A stretch of DNA of 30,020 nt from an uncultured Aquincola sp. (GTDB lineage Bacteria > Pseudomonadota > Gammaproteobacteria > Burkholderiales > Burkholderiaceae): contig CAKZXL010000426.1 in NCBI GenBank assembly GCA_937883885.1, positions 1 to 30,020 on the forward strand, in the 5' to 3' direction. Both the position numbers and the translations under genes were made by a program. Positions within the stretch are counted from its first letter, which is position 1. The number at the start of each line of letters is the position of its first letter. The notes under the pieces are model-generated. The model did no database searches and was not told where the DNA came from. It saw nothing but the letters and a program-made list of their open reading frames with translations. Shown here one piece after another: positions 8,600 through 17,198 of this stretch.

Positions 8600-9688
8600 G
8601 TGAGCAGCGGTTTCTCAGGCACGCCCACGATCGACGCATGGCTGCAGCCCCTGCCCGATGACGCTGCGCCTTGCGGCCCCGACCTGGAATACGACAACGA
8701 CTTCCTGGCCCTGACGCAGGCCGCCGCCGGCAAGCCCGAAACCCAGTTCGAGGCGGCCGTGCCGCCCGACTGGCGCGACGTGCGCAGCCAGTGCGAAGCG
8801 CTGATGGAACGCACCCGCGACCTGCGCATCGCCGTGATCTGGGTGCGCGCCTGCATCCACCTCGATGGTTTCGCGGCCGTACCCGAAGGCCTGCGCCTGC
8901 TGCACGGCCTGCTGGATACCTACTGGGACACGCTGCATCCGCTGCCCGACCCCGACGACGGCGACCCCTATGCACGGATGAATGCGCTGGCCGTGCTGCG
9001 CGAATCCGACGGCGGCGTGGGCGATGTGCGCCGTGCGCTGCTGGTGCGCCAGCGCGGCGTGGGCGAGGTGCGGGTGCGCGCGGTGGAAGTGGCCCTGGGC
9101 CTGGCCACCGCCAGGGAGGGCGAGCCCAGCTTCACCCGTGAGCAGCTGACCCAGATCCTGGGCGCCGCGGTGGCGCAGGAGCCGGCGCTGAGCACCCAGC
9201 CCGCCGATGCGATGGCGCAGCTGAAGGCGCTGATCTCGCTGGCCAACGACAAGGCCGGCCTGGAGTCCGCGCCCGACCTCAAGCCGCTGCAGTCGCTGCT
9301 GAACATGCTGGTGGGTGTGATGCCCGCCGCCAGCGCCGCCGAAGCAGACACCGAGGACGATGCGGCCGAGGGCGCGGACGACGGTGCCGATCAGTCCGAT
9401 GAGGCCGGCAGCGCCACTCCGCGTGGCCGCCGTGCCGCGCCGAAGGGCCTGTCGGGCACGGTGGAGTCGCGCGAAGACGCGATCAAGGCCATCGACATGG
9501 TGTGCGAGTACCTCGAACGCACCGAGCCCACCAGCCCCGCCCCGATGCTGCTGCGCCGGGCGCGGCGGCTGATCAACCACAACTTCCTTCAACTGATGAA
9601 GGAACTGGCGCCCGACGCACTGGCCGAGGTGGCCCGTGTGATGGGCGTCGACCCCGACACCGTGCAACTGGACGACGAGTCCGCTTGA
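8600..9688 (+). CDS. tssA: TssA, type VI secretion assembly protein (ImpA family)
   Basis: 362 residues. TssA proteins nucleate the baseplate-tube-sheath assembly and in some types cap the growing sheath. The N-terminal ImpA_N domain is recognisable at about residues 10-125 (LPDDAPCGPDLEYDNDF-like start, then CEALMERTRDLRIAVIWVRA and GLLDTYWDTLHPLPDPDDGD). An acidic low-complexity linker (about 243-270) leads to a short C-terminal helical domain with VESREDAIKAIDMVCEYLE and RRARRLINHNFLQLMKELAP, typical of the shorter TssA class. The GTG start is supported by AAGGA seven bases upstream. It is the first gene of the T6SS operon in this window. Confidence 0.93.
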   Translation: MSSGFSGTPTIDAWLQPLPDDAAPCGPDLEYDNDFLALTQAAAGKPETQFEAAVPPDWRDVRSQCEALMERTRDLRIAVIWVRACIHLDGFAAVPEGLRLLHGLLDTYWDTLHPLPDPDDGDPYARMNALAVLRESDGGVGDVRRALLVRQRGVGEVRVRAVEVALGLATAREGEPSFTREQLTQILGAAVAQEPALSTQPADAMAQLKALISLANDKAGLESAPDLKPLQSLLNMLVGVMPAASAAEADTEDDAAEGADDGADQSDEAGSATPRGRRAAPKGLSGTVESREDAIKAIDMVCEYLERTEPTSPAPMLLRRARRLINHNFLQLMKELAPDALAEVARVMGVDPDTVQLDDESA

Positions 9689-9705
9689 GGCCGCGCGTCC
9701 GGCCT
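9688..9705 (+). other. Small intercistronic hairpin between tssA and tssB
   Basis: AGGCCG (9688-9693) and CGGCCT (9700-9705) form a 6-bp stem with a 6-base loop, followed by TTTCC. It could be a weak attenuator or RNA-processing site. The T-run is too short to call a terminator. Confidence 0.3.
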
Positions 9706-9725
9706 TTCCAACCAAGGAGTGAGTC

Positions 9726-10235
9726 ATGGGTAGCAGCCAGAAATTCATCGCCCGCAACCGGGCACCGCGGGTCCAGATCGAGTACGACGTGGAGGTCTAC
9801 GGCGCCGAGAAGAAGGTGCAGCTGCCCTTCGTGATGGGCGTGCTGTCCGACCTTTCGGGCAAGCCGGCCGACCCGCTGGCGCCGGTGGCCGACCGCAAGT
9901 TCCTCGAGATCGACGTCGACAACTTCGACGCCCGCATGAAGTCGATGAAGCCGCGCGTGGCCTTCCAGGTGCCCAACACGCTGACCGGCGAAGGCAACAT
10001 CAACGTCGACCTGTCGTTCGACAGCATGGACGACTTCTCGCCCGCGGCCGTGGCCCGCAAGGTGGACTCGCTCAACAAGCTGCTGACCGCCCGTGAGCAG
10101 CTGCAAAACCTGGTGACCTACATGGACGGCAAGGGCGGCGCCGAAGAGCTGATCGCCAAGCTGCTGGCCGATCCGGCGCTGCTGGGTTCGCTGGCCGCCT
10201 CGGCCAAGCCCGCCGACGAAGGCAGCGCCACCTGA
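9726..10235 (+). CDS. tssB: TssB, contractile sheath small subunit (VipA)
   Basis: 169 residues, the normal family length. TssB pairs with TssC to form the cytoplasmic contractile sheath. The start KFIARNRAPRVQIEYDVE, the segment LPFVMGVLSDLSG (about 36-48) and KPRVAFQVPNTL are characteristic of the VipA/TssB family. AAGGAG lies 7 bases before the ATG. It is followed 40 bp later by tssC, the usual order. Confidence 0.97.
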   Translation: MGSSQKFIARNRAPRVQIEYDVEVYGAEKKVQLPFVMGVLSDLSGKPADPLAPVADRKFLEIDVDNFDARMKSMKPRVAFQVPNTLTGEGNINVDLSFDSMDDFSPAAVARKVDSLNKLLTAREQLQNLVTYMDGKGGAEELIAKLLADPALLGSLAASAKPADEGSAT

Positions 10236-10275
10236 CGCGCACCGCACGCTGACACCCGAACCCGGAGCACATCCC

Positions 10276-11769
10276 ATGGCAGAAGCCCAAACCAGCTCTT
10301 CCGCATTGGCCGCGGTCAGCCTCGAAGGCAACGACCTCGCCTCGCTGCTGCAAAAAGAGTTCAAGCCCAAGAGCGACGAGGCCAAGAGCGCGGTCGAGCA
10401 GGCCGTGCAGACGCTGGCCCAACAGGCCTTGTCGCAGACGCAGCTGATCGGCAAGGACACGATCAAGACGATCGAGGACATGATCGCCGCGATCGACAAG
10501 AAGCTGTCGGAGCAGATCAACCTGATCCTGCACCACGCCGATTTCCAGAAGCTCGAAGGTGCTTGGCGAGGCCTGCATTACCTCGTCAACAACACCGAGA
10601 CCGACGAGATGCTGAAGATCCGCGTGATGAACATCAGCAAGCAGGACCTCGGCAAGACCCTCAAGCGCTACAAGGGCACGGCCTGGGACCAGAGCCCGCT
10701 GTTCAAGAAGCTGTACGAAGAAGAGTTCGGCCAGTTCGGTGGCGAACCCTTCGGCTGCCTGGTGGGCGACTACCACTTCGACCAGAGCGCGCCCGACGTG
10801 GAGCTGCTGGGCGAGATGGCCAAGGTGGCCGCGGCCGCGCATGCGCCCTTCATCACCGGCGCTTCGCCCAGCGTGATGCAGATGGATTCGTGGCAGGAGC
10901 TGGCCAACCCGCGCGACCTGACCAAGATCTTCACCACGCCCGAGTACGCCGCCTGGCGCTCGCTGCGTGAGTCGGACGATTCGCGCTACATCGGCCTGGC
11001 GATGCCGCGCTTTTTGTCGCGCCTGCCGTACGGCGCGCGCACCAACCCGGTGGAAGCCTTCAACTTCGAGGAAGACACCGGCGCGGCCGACCACAGCAAG
11101 TACACCTGGGCCAACGCCGCCTATGCGATGGCCACCAACATCAACCGCTCCTTCAAGGAATACGGCTGGTGCTCGCGCATCCGCGGCATCGAGTCGGGCG
11201 GTGCGGTCGAAGGCCTGCCCACCCACACCTTCCCGACCGACGACGGCGGCGTGGACATGAAGTGCCCGACCGAGATCTCGATCAGCGACCGCCGCGAGGC
11301 CGAGCTGGCCAAGAACGGCTTCATGCCGCTGGTGCACCGCAAGAACAGCGACTTCGCCGCCTTCATCGGCGCGCAGTCGCTGCAAAAGCCGGCCGAGTAC
11401 GACGACCCCGACGCCACCGCCAACGCCAACCTGGCCGCCCGCCTGCCGTACCTGTTTGCCACCTGCCGCTTCGCGCACTACCTCAAGTGCATCGTGCGCG
11501 ACAAGATCGGCTCGTTCAAGGAACGCGACGAGGTGCAGCGCTGGCTGCAGGACTGGATCCTGAACTACGTCGACGGCGATCCGGCGCATTCGTCGGAGCA
11601 GACCAAGGCCCGCAAGCCGCTGGCCGCGGCCGAGGTGGTGGTGGAAGAAGTCGAGGGCAACCCCGGCTACTACACCTCCAAGTTCTTCCTGCGGCCGCAC
11701 TACCAGCTCGAAGGGCTGACGGTCTCGCTGCGTCTGGTGTCCAAGCTGCCTTCGGCCAAGGGCGCCTGA
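10276..11769 (+). CDS. tssC: TssC, contractile sheath large subunit (VipB)
   Basis: 497 residues, typical for the family. It forms the sheath with TssB and its N-terminal segment interacts with neighbouring protomers and, in many systems, ClpV. Recognisable family segments include HHADFQKLEGAWRGLHYLV (about 87-105), the GEPFGCLVGDYHF region, PRFLSRLPYG, and the C-terminal EVEGNPGYYTSKFFLRPHYQ. GGAG lies 8 bases before the ATG. Sequence and position immediately after tssB leave little doubt. Confidence 0.97.
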   Translation: MAEAQTSSSALAAVSLEGNDLASLLQKEFKPKSDEAKSAVEQAVQTLAQQALSQTQLIGKDTIKTIEDMIAAIDKKLSEQINLILHHADFQKLEGAWRGLHYLVNNTETDEMLKIRVMNISKQDLGKTLKRYKGTAWDQSPLFKKLYEEEFGQFGGEPFGCLVGDYHFDQSAPDVELLGEMAKVAAAAHAPFITGASPSVMQMDSWQELANPRDLTKIFTTPEYAAWRSLRESDDSRYIGLAMPRFLSRLPYGARTNPVEAFNFEEDTGAADHSKYTWANAAYAMATNINRSFKEYGWCSRIRGIESGGAVEGLPTHTFPTDDGGVDMKCPTEISISDRREAELAKNGFMPLVHRKNSDFAAFIGAQSLQKPAEYDDPDATANANLAARLPYLFATCRFAHYLKCIVRDKIGSFKERDEVQRWLQDWILNYVDGDPAHSSEQTKARKPLAAAEVVVEEVEGNPGYYTSKFFLRPHYQLEGLTVSLRLVSKLPSAKGA

Positions 11770-11787
11770 CTCTGGTTTCTTGGGGAT

Positions 11788-11808
11788 GGCGGCGCCAGAT
11801 GCGCCGCC
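11788..11808 (+). other. GC-rich hairpin between tssC and hcp
   Basis: GGCGGCGC (11788-11795), loop CAGAT, GCGCCGCC (11801-11808) is a perfect 8-bp stem in the 99-bp gap. It lacks a following T-run, so it is not a canonical intrinsic terminator. It may protect the 5' end of a processed hcp transcript or partly end transcription. Confidence 0.45.
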
Positions 11809-11868
11809 TAGAGTGTTCACGCGACAACCAACCGCCCGACTGCGTTCAGGGCATCAAGGAGATCCATC

Positions 11869-12354
11869 ATGGCTGTAGACATGTTCATCCAGATCGGCGA
11901 CATCAAGGGTGAGTCGACCGACGCCAAGCACAAGGACAAGATCGACGTGCTGGCCTGGAGCTGGGGCATGAGCAACTCCGGCACCACCCACCAGGGCGGT
12001 GGCGGCGGCGGCGGCAAGGTCAACGTGCAGGACCTGTCCTTCACCAAGTACATCGACTCGTCGACCAACGCGCTGCTGAAGTCGGCCTGTGAAGGCACCC
12101 ACCACGACAAGGCCACGCTGATCGTGCGCAAGGCCGGCGGCACGCCGCTGGAATACGTGGTGCTGGAGCTGGACGAGGTGCTGGTCACCGCGGTGTCCAC
12201 CGGCGGCAGCGGCGGTGAAGACCGCCTGACCGAGAACGTGACGCTGAACTTCGCCAAGTTCAGCTTCAAGTACCAGCCGCAGGACCCGAAGGGCGCCAAG
12301 AAGGGCGGCACCATGGACTACGCCTTCGACATCGCCGGCAACGAAAAGGCCTGA
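11869..12354 (+). CDS. hcp: Hcp, T6SS inner-tube protein
   Basis: 161 residues. Hcp forms hexameric rings that stack into the tube expelled by sheath contraction and can carry small effectors in its lumen. The start MAVDMFIQIGDIKGES, the IDVLAWSWGMS strand (about 25-35) and TLNFAKFSFKYQPQ near the C-terminus are family hallmarks. A poly-Gly stretch (seven Gly, about 43-49) sits in the extended loop. A strong AAGGAG lies 8 bases before the ATG. The gene is set apart from tssC by 99 bp and is flanked by two GC-rich hairpins, consistent with separate control of an abundantly needed product. Confidence 0.96.
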   Translation: MAVDMFIQIGDIKGESTDAKHKDKIDVLAWSWGMSNSGTTHQGGGGGGGKVNVQDLSFTKYIDSSTNALLKSACEGTHHDKATLIVRKAGGTPLEYVVLELDEVLVTAVSTGGSGGEDRLTENVTLNFAKFSFKYQPQDPKGAKKGGTMDYAFDIAGNEKA

Positions 12355-12376
12355 AGCGGGCCACTGCCGCATCTGA

Positions 12377-12398
12377 CCGGGCGCCCCTGCGCGCCCGG
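12377..12398 (+). other. GC-rich hairpin after hcp
   Basis: CCGGGCGC (12377-12384), loop CCCTGC, GCGCCCGG (12391-12398) is a perfect 8-bp stem between the two hcp genes. It is followed by CCCTACTTCC rather than a T-run, so it is better read as a 3'-end stabiliser or weak attenuator than as a full terminator. Confidence 0.45.
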
Positions 12399-12427
12399 CC
12401 CTACTTCCGCAGCACCAGGGCGCATCC

Positions 12428-12916
12428 ATGGCCAAAGGCGACATGCACCTTCGCATCGAGGGCAAGAGCACCGGCGTGATCCGGGGCGAGTCCAACGTGG
12501 CGAACCACCTCGGCGAGATCGAGGTCATCGAATGGTCCTGGGGCATGAGTGCCGCTTCGGGCCTGGGCGGGGCCGGCAATGCCTCGCGCGCGGCGCTGTC
12601 GGAGTTGCGCATCACCAAGCGGGTGGACACGGCGTCCACCGCCTTGATGGGCGTGATGCGCAGCAATGAGCAGATCAAGAAGGCCGTGCTGTCGGTGCGC
12701 AAGGCCGGCGGCATGCCCATCGATTACCTGGTGGTCACCATCGAACGCGGCCGGCTGACGGCGCTGGACGTGGCCACCGAAGCGCCGGACAGCCCGGTGC
12801 TGGTCGAACGCCTGTCCATCGCCTTCGAGAAGATCGAAGTCAGCTACAGCGGCCAGGACGAACGCGGCGCCAAGAAGGCGTCCTCCTCCTTCACCGCAGA
12901 GGTCACCTCGGCATGA
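12428..12916 (+). CDS. Second Hcp-family protein
   Basis: 162 residues, a full-length Hcp-family protein clearly related to the preceding Hcp: IEVIEWSWGMSAAS corresponds to IDVLAWSWGMSNSG, both share VRKAGG followed by Y(L/V)V, and both end with a QD-xx-GAKK segment. It has diverged widely, lacks the poly-Gly loop, and is more basic in the middle (LRITKRVDTAS). It could build mixed or alternative tubes, act as a tube starter ring, or carry specific cargo; the sequence does not decide. Its stop overlaps the tagJ start (ATGA at 12913), implying translational coupling to tagJ. Confidence 0.88.
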   Translation: MAKGDMHLRIEGKSTGVIRGESNVANHLGEIEVIEWSWGMSAASGLGGAGNASRAALSELRITKRVDTASTALMGVMRSNEQIKKAVLSVRKAGGMPIDYLVVTIERGRLTALDVATEAPDSPVLVERLSIAFEKIEVSYSGQDERGAKKASSSFTAEVTSA

Positions 12917-13704
12917 ACCCCAGCCCCGAACAAGCCCTGCGCGAAGGCGACCCCCAGCGTGCGCTGAAGCTGCTGCAGGACCAGGTGCGCGCCAAGCCGG
13001 CCGACGCCAGGCTGCGCATCTTCCTGTTCCAGCTGCTGTGCGTGCTGGGCCAGTGGGAACGGGCCCGCAACCAGCTGGACGTGGTGGGCGAGCTGGACGC
13101 CAGCGCGCTGCCCATGGTGCAGACCTACCGCGAGACGCTGCAGTGCGAAGCGCTGCGCGCCGCGGTGTTCCAGGGCCGCAAGGTGCCGCTGCTGTTCGGC
13201 GAGCCCGAGGCCTGGGTGGCGCTGCTGATCGAGGCCCTGATCCGCGACGGCCGCGGCGAGCATGACGATGCGCAGAAGCTGCGCATCCAGGCGTTGGACG
13301 ATGCGCCCGATTGCGCCGGCAGCGCCGATGGCCAGGCCTTCAGCTGGCTGGCCGATGCCGACATGCGGCTGGGCCCGGTGGTCGAGGCCATCGTCAACGG
13401 CCGCTACTACTGGGTGCCGATGACGCGCCTGGCCGAGATCAAGATCGAGCCGCCCGCCGACCTGCGCGACCGGGTGTGGACACCCGCGCAGCTGCTGTTC
13501 AACAACGGCGGCGAGACGGTGGCCTTCATCCCCACCCGCTATGCGGGCACCGACCTCGCCGATGGCCTGCTGGCCCTGGCCCGCCGCACCGACTGGCTGG
13601 AGCCGCGCCCGGGCTTTTTCATCGGCGCCGGCCAGCGCATGTGGGCCACCGACAGCGGCGAACTGCCGCTGATGGACGCCCGCGCCATCAGCTTCCAGTC
13701 CTGA
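12913..13704 (+). CDS. tagJ: TagJ / ImpE-family T6SS accessory protein
   Basis: 263 residues, the usual ImpE length. TagJ is an accessory protein known to bind the sheath subunit TssB and is thought to help ClpV-dependent sheath disassembly. The TPR-like N-terminal half (EQALREGDPQRALKLLQDQV; ARLRIFLFQLLCVLGQWERA) and the C-terminal ImpE fold with FNNGGETVAFIPTRY and FFIGAGQRMWATDSGELPLMD match the family. It starts inside the stop of the hcp-like gene and precedes tssE, as in TagJ-containing clusters such as Pseudomonas H1-T6SS. Confidence 0.93.
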   Translation: MNPSPEQALREGDPQRALKLLQDQVRAKPADARLRIFLFQLLCVLGQWERARNQLDVVGELDASALPMVQTYRETLQCEALRAAVFQGRKVPLLFGEPEAWVALLIEALIRDGRGEHDDAQKLRIQALDDAPDCAGSADGQAFSWLADADMRLGPVVEAIVNGRYYWVPMTRLAEIKIEPPADLRDRVWTPAQLLFNNGGETVAFIPTRYAGTDLADGLLALARRTDWLEPRPGFFIGAGQRMWATDSGELPLMDARAISFQS

Positions 13705-13730
13705 GCCGCTGGGGCAGGACCGCAGGCGCC

Positions 13731-14237
13731 ATGGCCTTGAACAACGCCGCCGACCGCCTGCAGCCCGCGCTGCTGGACCGGCTGCGCGACGACGACCCCG
13801 ATGCGCGCAGCGACCCGCCCGAGCAGCGGGTGCTGTCGCGCCAGCAGCTGCGGCACGCGGTGCTGCGCGACCTGAGCTGGCTGTTCAACAGCGCGCGGCT
13901 CTCCGATTCGCAGCCGCTGGACGCCTGGCCGCAGGCCAAGCGATCGGTGCTGGACTACGGGCTGCCGGCGCTGTCGGGCCTGTGCGCCTCATCGGTGGAC
14001 GCGGTGTCGCTGGAGGCGCAGGTGCGCCAGGCCATCATCGACCATGAGCCGCGCATCCTGGCGCCCACGCTGAAGGTGGAAGCGGTGGTCGATGGCGAAC
14101 AGCTGGACCACCACAACCAGATCAGCTTTCGCATCAGCGGCCAGCTGTGGGCGCAGCCGGTGCCGCTGGAGCTGCTGCTGCACACCGACATCGACCTGGA
14201 GACGGGCCGCGTCGACATCAAGGAACTGGCCCGCTGA
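13731..14237 (+). CDS. tssE: TssE, T6SS baseplate wedge protein (gp25-like)
   Basis: 168 residues from the ATG at 13731. The reading frame is open well upstream into tagJ, but this ATG begins the expected product (ALNNAADRLQPALLDRLRDD) and leaves a 26-bp gap after tagJ. The family core RHAVLRDLSWLFNS, RSVLDYGLPALSG and IIDHEPRILAPTL (gp25/TssE motif around Glu-Pro-Arg) is present. TssE is the wedge component that starts sheath polymerisation. Its stop overlaps the tssF ATG by one base (TGATG). Confidence 0.95.
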   Translation: MALNNAADRLQPALLDRLRDDDPDARSDPPEQRVLSRQQLRHAVLRDLSWLFNSARLSDSQPLDAWPQAKRSVLDYGLPALSGLCASSVDAVSLEAQVRQAIIDHEPRILAPTLKVEAVVDGEQLDHHNQISFRISGQLWAQPVPLELLLHTDIDLETGRVDIKELAR

Positions 14238-16108
14238 TGGACCCGCGGCTGCTGCGCTACTACAACCAGGAACTGGCGCACCTGCGCGAGATGGGCGCCG
14301 AATTCGCCCAGCAGTTTCCGAAGATCGCCGGCCGGCTGCGCATGGACGGCGTGGAAGTGGCCGACCCCTACGTGGAGCAGCTGCTGGAGGGCTTTGCCTT
14401 CCTCACCGCCCGCGTGCAGCTGAAGCTGGACGCGGAGTTTCCGCGCTTCACCCAGCGGCTGCTGGAGATCGTCTACCCCAACTTCCTGGCGCCCACGCCG
14501 GCGATGCTCATCGCCCAGCTGCAGCCCGACCTGGGCGACGCCGGGCTGGCCACCGGCACCACCCTGCCCCGTGGCAGCCTGCTGCGCAACACCAGCGCCC
14601 GCACCGGGCAGACGGCCTGCCGCTTTCGCACCGGGCAGGACCTGACGATGTGGCCGCTGGAAATCACCGACGCCAGCTACTTCACCCATGCCACGCAACT
14701 GCCGCTGGCCGCCGTGCCCGAGTGGCGCGGCCATGGCGGCGGCCTGCGCATCAAGCTGCGCACCACGGCGGGCCTGGACTTCAGCCAGCTGCGGCTGCAG
14801 GACCTGCGGCTGCACTGCGCCGGCATCGACGACATCGCCTACCGGCTGCATGAGCTGGTGTGTGGCCATGTGATCGGCGGCTTCGTGCTGCCTTCGGGGC
14901 CCGGCGCGCAGCGCGAGCGCTGGCAGCGCATCGAGGCCGACGACGTGCAGCGCGTTGGCTTCGAGCCTGAGCAGGCGCTGCTGCCGGCCGCCCTGCCCGG
15001 CTTCGACGGCTACCGGCTGCTGCAGGAGTACTTCGCGTTTCCGCAGCGCTTCCTGTTCTTCGACCTGCTGGCGCTGGGCGACGCGCTGCGCACGGTGGGC
15101 GGGCAGGAGGTGGAGCTGGTGCTGCTGCTCTCGCGCGGCGACCCCACGCTGCAGCAGTCGGTGGATGCCAGCGCGCTGGCGCTCAACTGCGTGCCGGCGG
15201 TCAACCTGTTCGAGCAGCGCTGCGACCGCATCCACGTCTCGCCGCAGACCAGCGACTTCCATGTGGTGGTGGACCGCACCAAGCCGATGGACTACGAGAT
15301 CCACGACGTGCTGGAAGTCACCGGCTACGGCGTGGGCTCGCAGAGCGAGCGGCGCTTCATGCCGCTGTATGCCGCCTTCCATGCCGAAGACCATGAGCAC
15401 GACGCCTACTTCGCGCTGCAGCGCGAGCCGCGGCTGCTGAGCAGCACGCAAAAGCGCGACGGGCCGCGCTCGTCTTACATCGGCAGCGAAGTGTTCATCA
15501 GCGTGGTCGATGCACGCGAAGCGCCCTACAGCGGCAGCCTGCAGCAGCTGGGCGTCAAGGCGCTGTGCAGCAACCGCGACCTGCCGCTGCTGCTGCCCGC
15601 CGGCGCCGAACTCACGCTGGAAGCCACCGCGCCGGTCAAGGGCGTGCGAGTGATCAAGGGCCCTTCACGCCCACTGTCGGCGCTGCGTGAAGGCAACGTG
15701 GCCTGGCGCTTCATCAACCAGTTGTCGCTCAACCACCTGTCGCTGCTGGACACCGACCCCGAGCAAGGCGCCGCCGCACTGCGCGAGATGCTGCGCCTGT
15801 ATGTGCACGAGGCCGATGCCGCCCAGCACAAGCAGGTGGAAGGCCTGCGCTCGGTGCGCACCGAGCCGGTGGTGCGCCGGCTGCCCATGCCCGGGCCCAT
15901 CGCCTTCGGCCGCGGCGTGCGCATCGACCTGGAAGTGGACGAGCTGGCCTTCCAGGGCAGCAGCGCCTTTTTGCTGGGCTGCGTGCTGGAACGCTTCCTG
16001 GCGCGGCATGTGTCGATGAACGGCTTCACCGAAACCCACGTGCGCTCGGCCACCCGCGGCACCATCCTGGCGGGCCGGCCCACCACGGGCACGAGGCCGC
16101 TGTTATGA
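14237..16108 (+). CDS. tssF: TssF, T6SS baseplate protein (VasA/ImpG)
   Basis: 623 residues with start MDPRLLRYYNQELAHLREMG, the classic TssF N-terminus. DGVEVADPYVEQLLEGFAFL, the RLLEIVYPNFLAPTPAM segment, and a C-terminal IAFGRGVRIDLEVDE and LGCVLERFLARHVSMNGFTE follow. TssF pairs with TssG and TssE in the baseplate wedge. The frame runs open upstream but the ATG at 14237, overlapping the tssE stop, is the family start. The 3' end overlaps tssG (ATGA at 16105). Confidence 0.97.
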   Translation: MDPRLLRYYNQELAHLREMGAEFAQQFPKIAGRLRMDGVEVADPYVEQLLEGFAFLTARVQLKLDAEFPRFTQRLLEIVYPNFLAPTPAMLIAQLQPDLGDAGLATGTTLPRGSLLRNTSARTGQTACRFRTGQDLTMWPLEITDASYFTHATQLPLAAVPEWRGHGGGLRIKLRTTAGLDFSQLRLQDLRLHCAGIDDIAYRLHELVCGHVIGGFVLPSGPGAQRERWQRIEADDVQRVGFEPEQALLPAALPGFDGYRLLQEYFAFPQRFLFFDLLALGDALRTVGGQEVELVLLLSRGDPTLQQSVDASALALNCVPAVNLFEQRCDRIHVSPQTSDFHVVVDRTKPMDYEIHDVLEVTGYGVGSQSERRFMPLYAAFHAEDHEHDAYFALQREPRLLSSTQKRDGPRSSYIGSEVFISVVDAREAPYSGSLQQLGVKALCSNRDLPLLLPAGAELTLEATAPVKGVRVIKGPSRPLSALREGNVAWRFINQLSLNHLSLLDTDPEQGAAALREMLRLYVHEADAAQHKQVEGLRSVRTEPVVRRLPMPGPIAFGRGVRIDLEVDELAFQGSSAFLLGCVLERFLARHVSMNGFTETHVRSATRGTILAGRPTTGTRPLL

Positions 16109-17190
16109 GCCAGCCCGCCAGCCTGCTGCAGGCGCTGGCCGCCGAGCCCTGGCGCTACGACTTCTTCCATGCGCTGCGGCTGGTGGAAGCCGCGCACCCG
16201 CGTCAGCCGCGGCTGGGCACCGCCCGCCGCCCGCAGGATGAACCGGTGCGGCTGGGCCAGTCGCCCGACCTGAGCTTTGCGCCGGCCACGCTGCATGCGG
16301 TGCGGCCGGCCACCGGCCAGCGGCCGCCGCGCATCGACGTGCGCTTTCTGGGCCTGTTCGGCCCCAACGGCCCGCTGCCGCTGCACCTGACCGAATACGC
16401 CCGCGAGCGTGAGCTGCACCACGGCGACGAGACCTTCGCCCGCTTTGCCGACCTGTTCCATCACCGGCTGCTGCTGCTGTTCTACCGGGCCTGGGCCCAG
16501 GCCCAGCCCGCGGTGGGCATGGACCGGCCCGACGACGACCGCTTTGCCGCCTTCGTCGGCAGCCTGATCGGCATCGGCAGCCCGGCGCTGCGCCAGCGCG
16601 ATGCGGTGCACGACCATGTGAAGCTGCACTTTGCCGGCGTGTTCACCCGCCAGTCGCGCAGCGCCGAAGGCCTGGCCGCGCTGCTGGGCGGCCTGCTGCG
16701 ACGGCCGGTGCAGGTGCAGCAGTTCGCCGGTGCGTGGATGGCGCTGCAACCGGCTGAGCGCAGCCGCATCGGCCGCCACCGCGCCGGCCGCCGCAACCCC
16801 AGCGCCCGCCTGGGCGGTGGTGCGGTGCTGGGCGCCACCGTGTGGGACCGGCAGCACCACTTCACCGTGCACATCGGCCCGCTGGACCATGCGGCCTTCG
16901 CGGCGCTGCTGCCCGGTGGCCCTGTGCTGCCCGCGGTGGTGGCGCTGGTGCGCCAGTACGTGGGCGACGAATTCGGCTGGACGCTGTGCCTGGGCCTGCG
17001 GGCCGAGCAGATCCAGCCCGCCCGCCTGGGCCGCCACGGCCGCCTGGGCTGGGACAGCTGGCTGCGCCAGGGCGGGCGCAGCGGCCAGGCCACGCTGCGG
17101 CTGGCCCCGATCGACGCGCTGCGCGCCCTGCAGCGCCGGCAACACACCGAAAACCATCGCAGCGCGGGTGGCGCTGACCAAGAGAGGTAG
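16105..17190 (+). CDS. tssG: TssG, T6SS baseplate protein (VasB/ImpH)
   Basis: 361 residues. Family features include ALAAEPWRYDFFHALRLVEA at the start, VRFLGLFGPNGPLPLHLTEYARER (about 74-97), the FHHRLLLLFYRAW helix and a C-terminal GRLGWDSWL. It binds TssF in the wedge and contacts TssK. The last about 20 residues (Gln/Arg/His-rich) look like an unstructured tail. It is translationally coupled to tssF by a 4-bp overlap. Confidence 0.96.
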   Translation: MSQPASLLQALAAEPWRYDFFHALRLVEAAHPRQPRLGTARRPQDEPVRLGQSPDLSFAPATLHAVRPATGQRPPRIDVRFLGLFGPNGPLPLHLTEYARERELHHGDETFARFADLFHHRLLLLFYRAWAQAQPAVGMDRPDDDRFAAFVGSLIGIGSPALRQRDAVHDHVKLHFAGVFTRQSRSAEGLAALLGGLLRRPVQVQQFAGAWMALQPAERSRIGRHRAGRRNPSARLGGGAVLGATVWDRQHHFTVHIGPLDHAAFAALLPGGPVLPAVVALVRQYVGDEFGWTLCLGLRAEQIQPARLGRHGRLGWDSWLRQGGRSGQATLRLAPIDALRALQRRQHTENHRSAGGADQER

Positions 17191-17198
17191 GTTCGACC

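Noticed and set aside
12377..12398. Intrinsic terminator after hcp
   Set aside because: The stem is good but no T-run follows and the downstream gene continues the operon; kept only as a hairpin.
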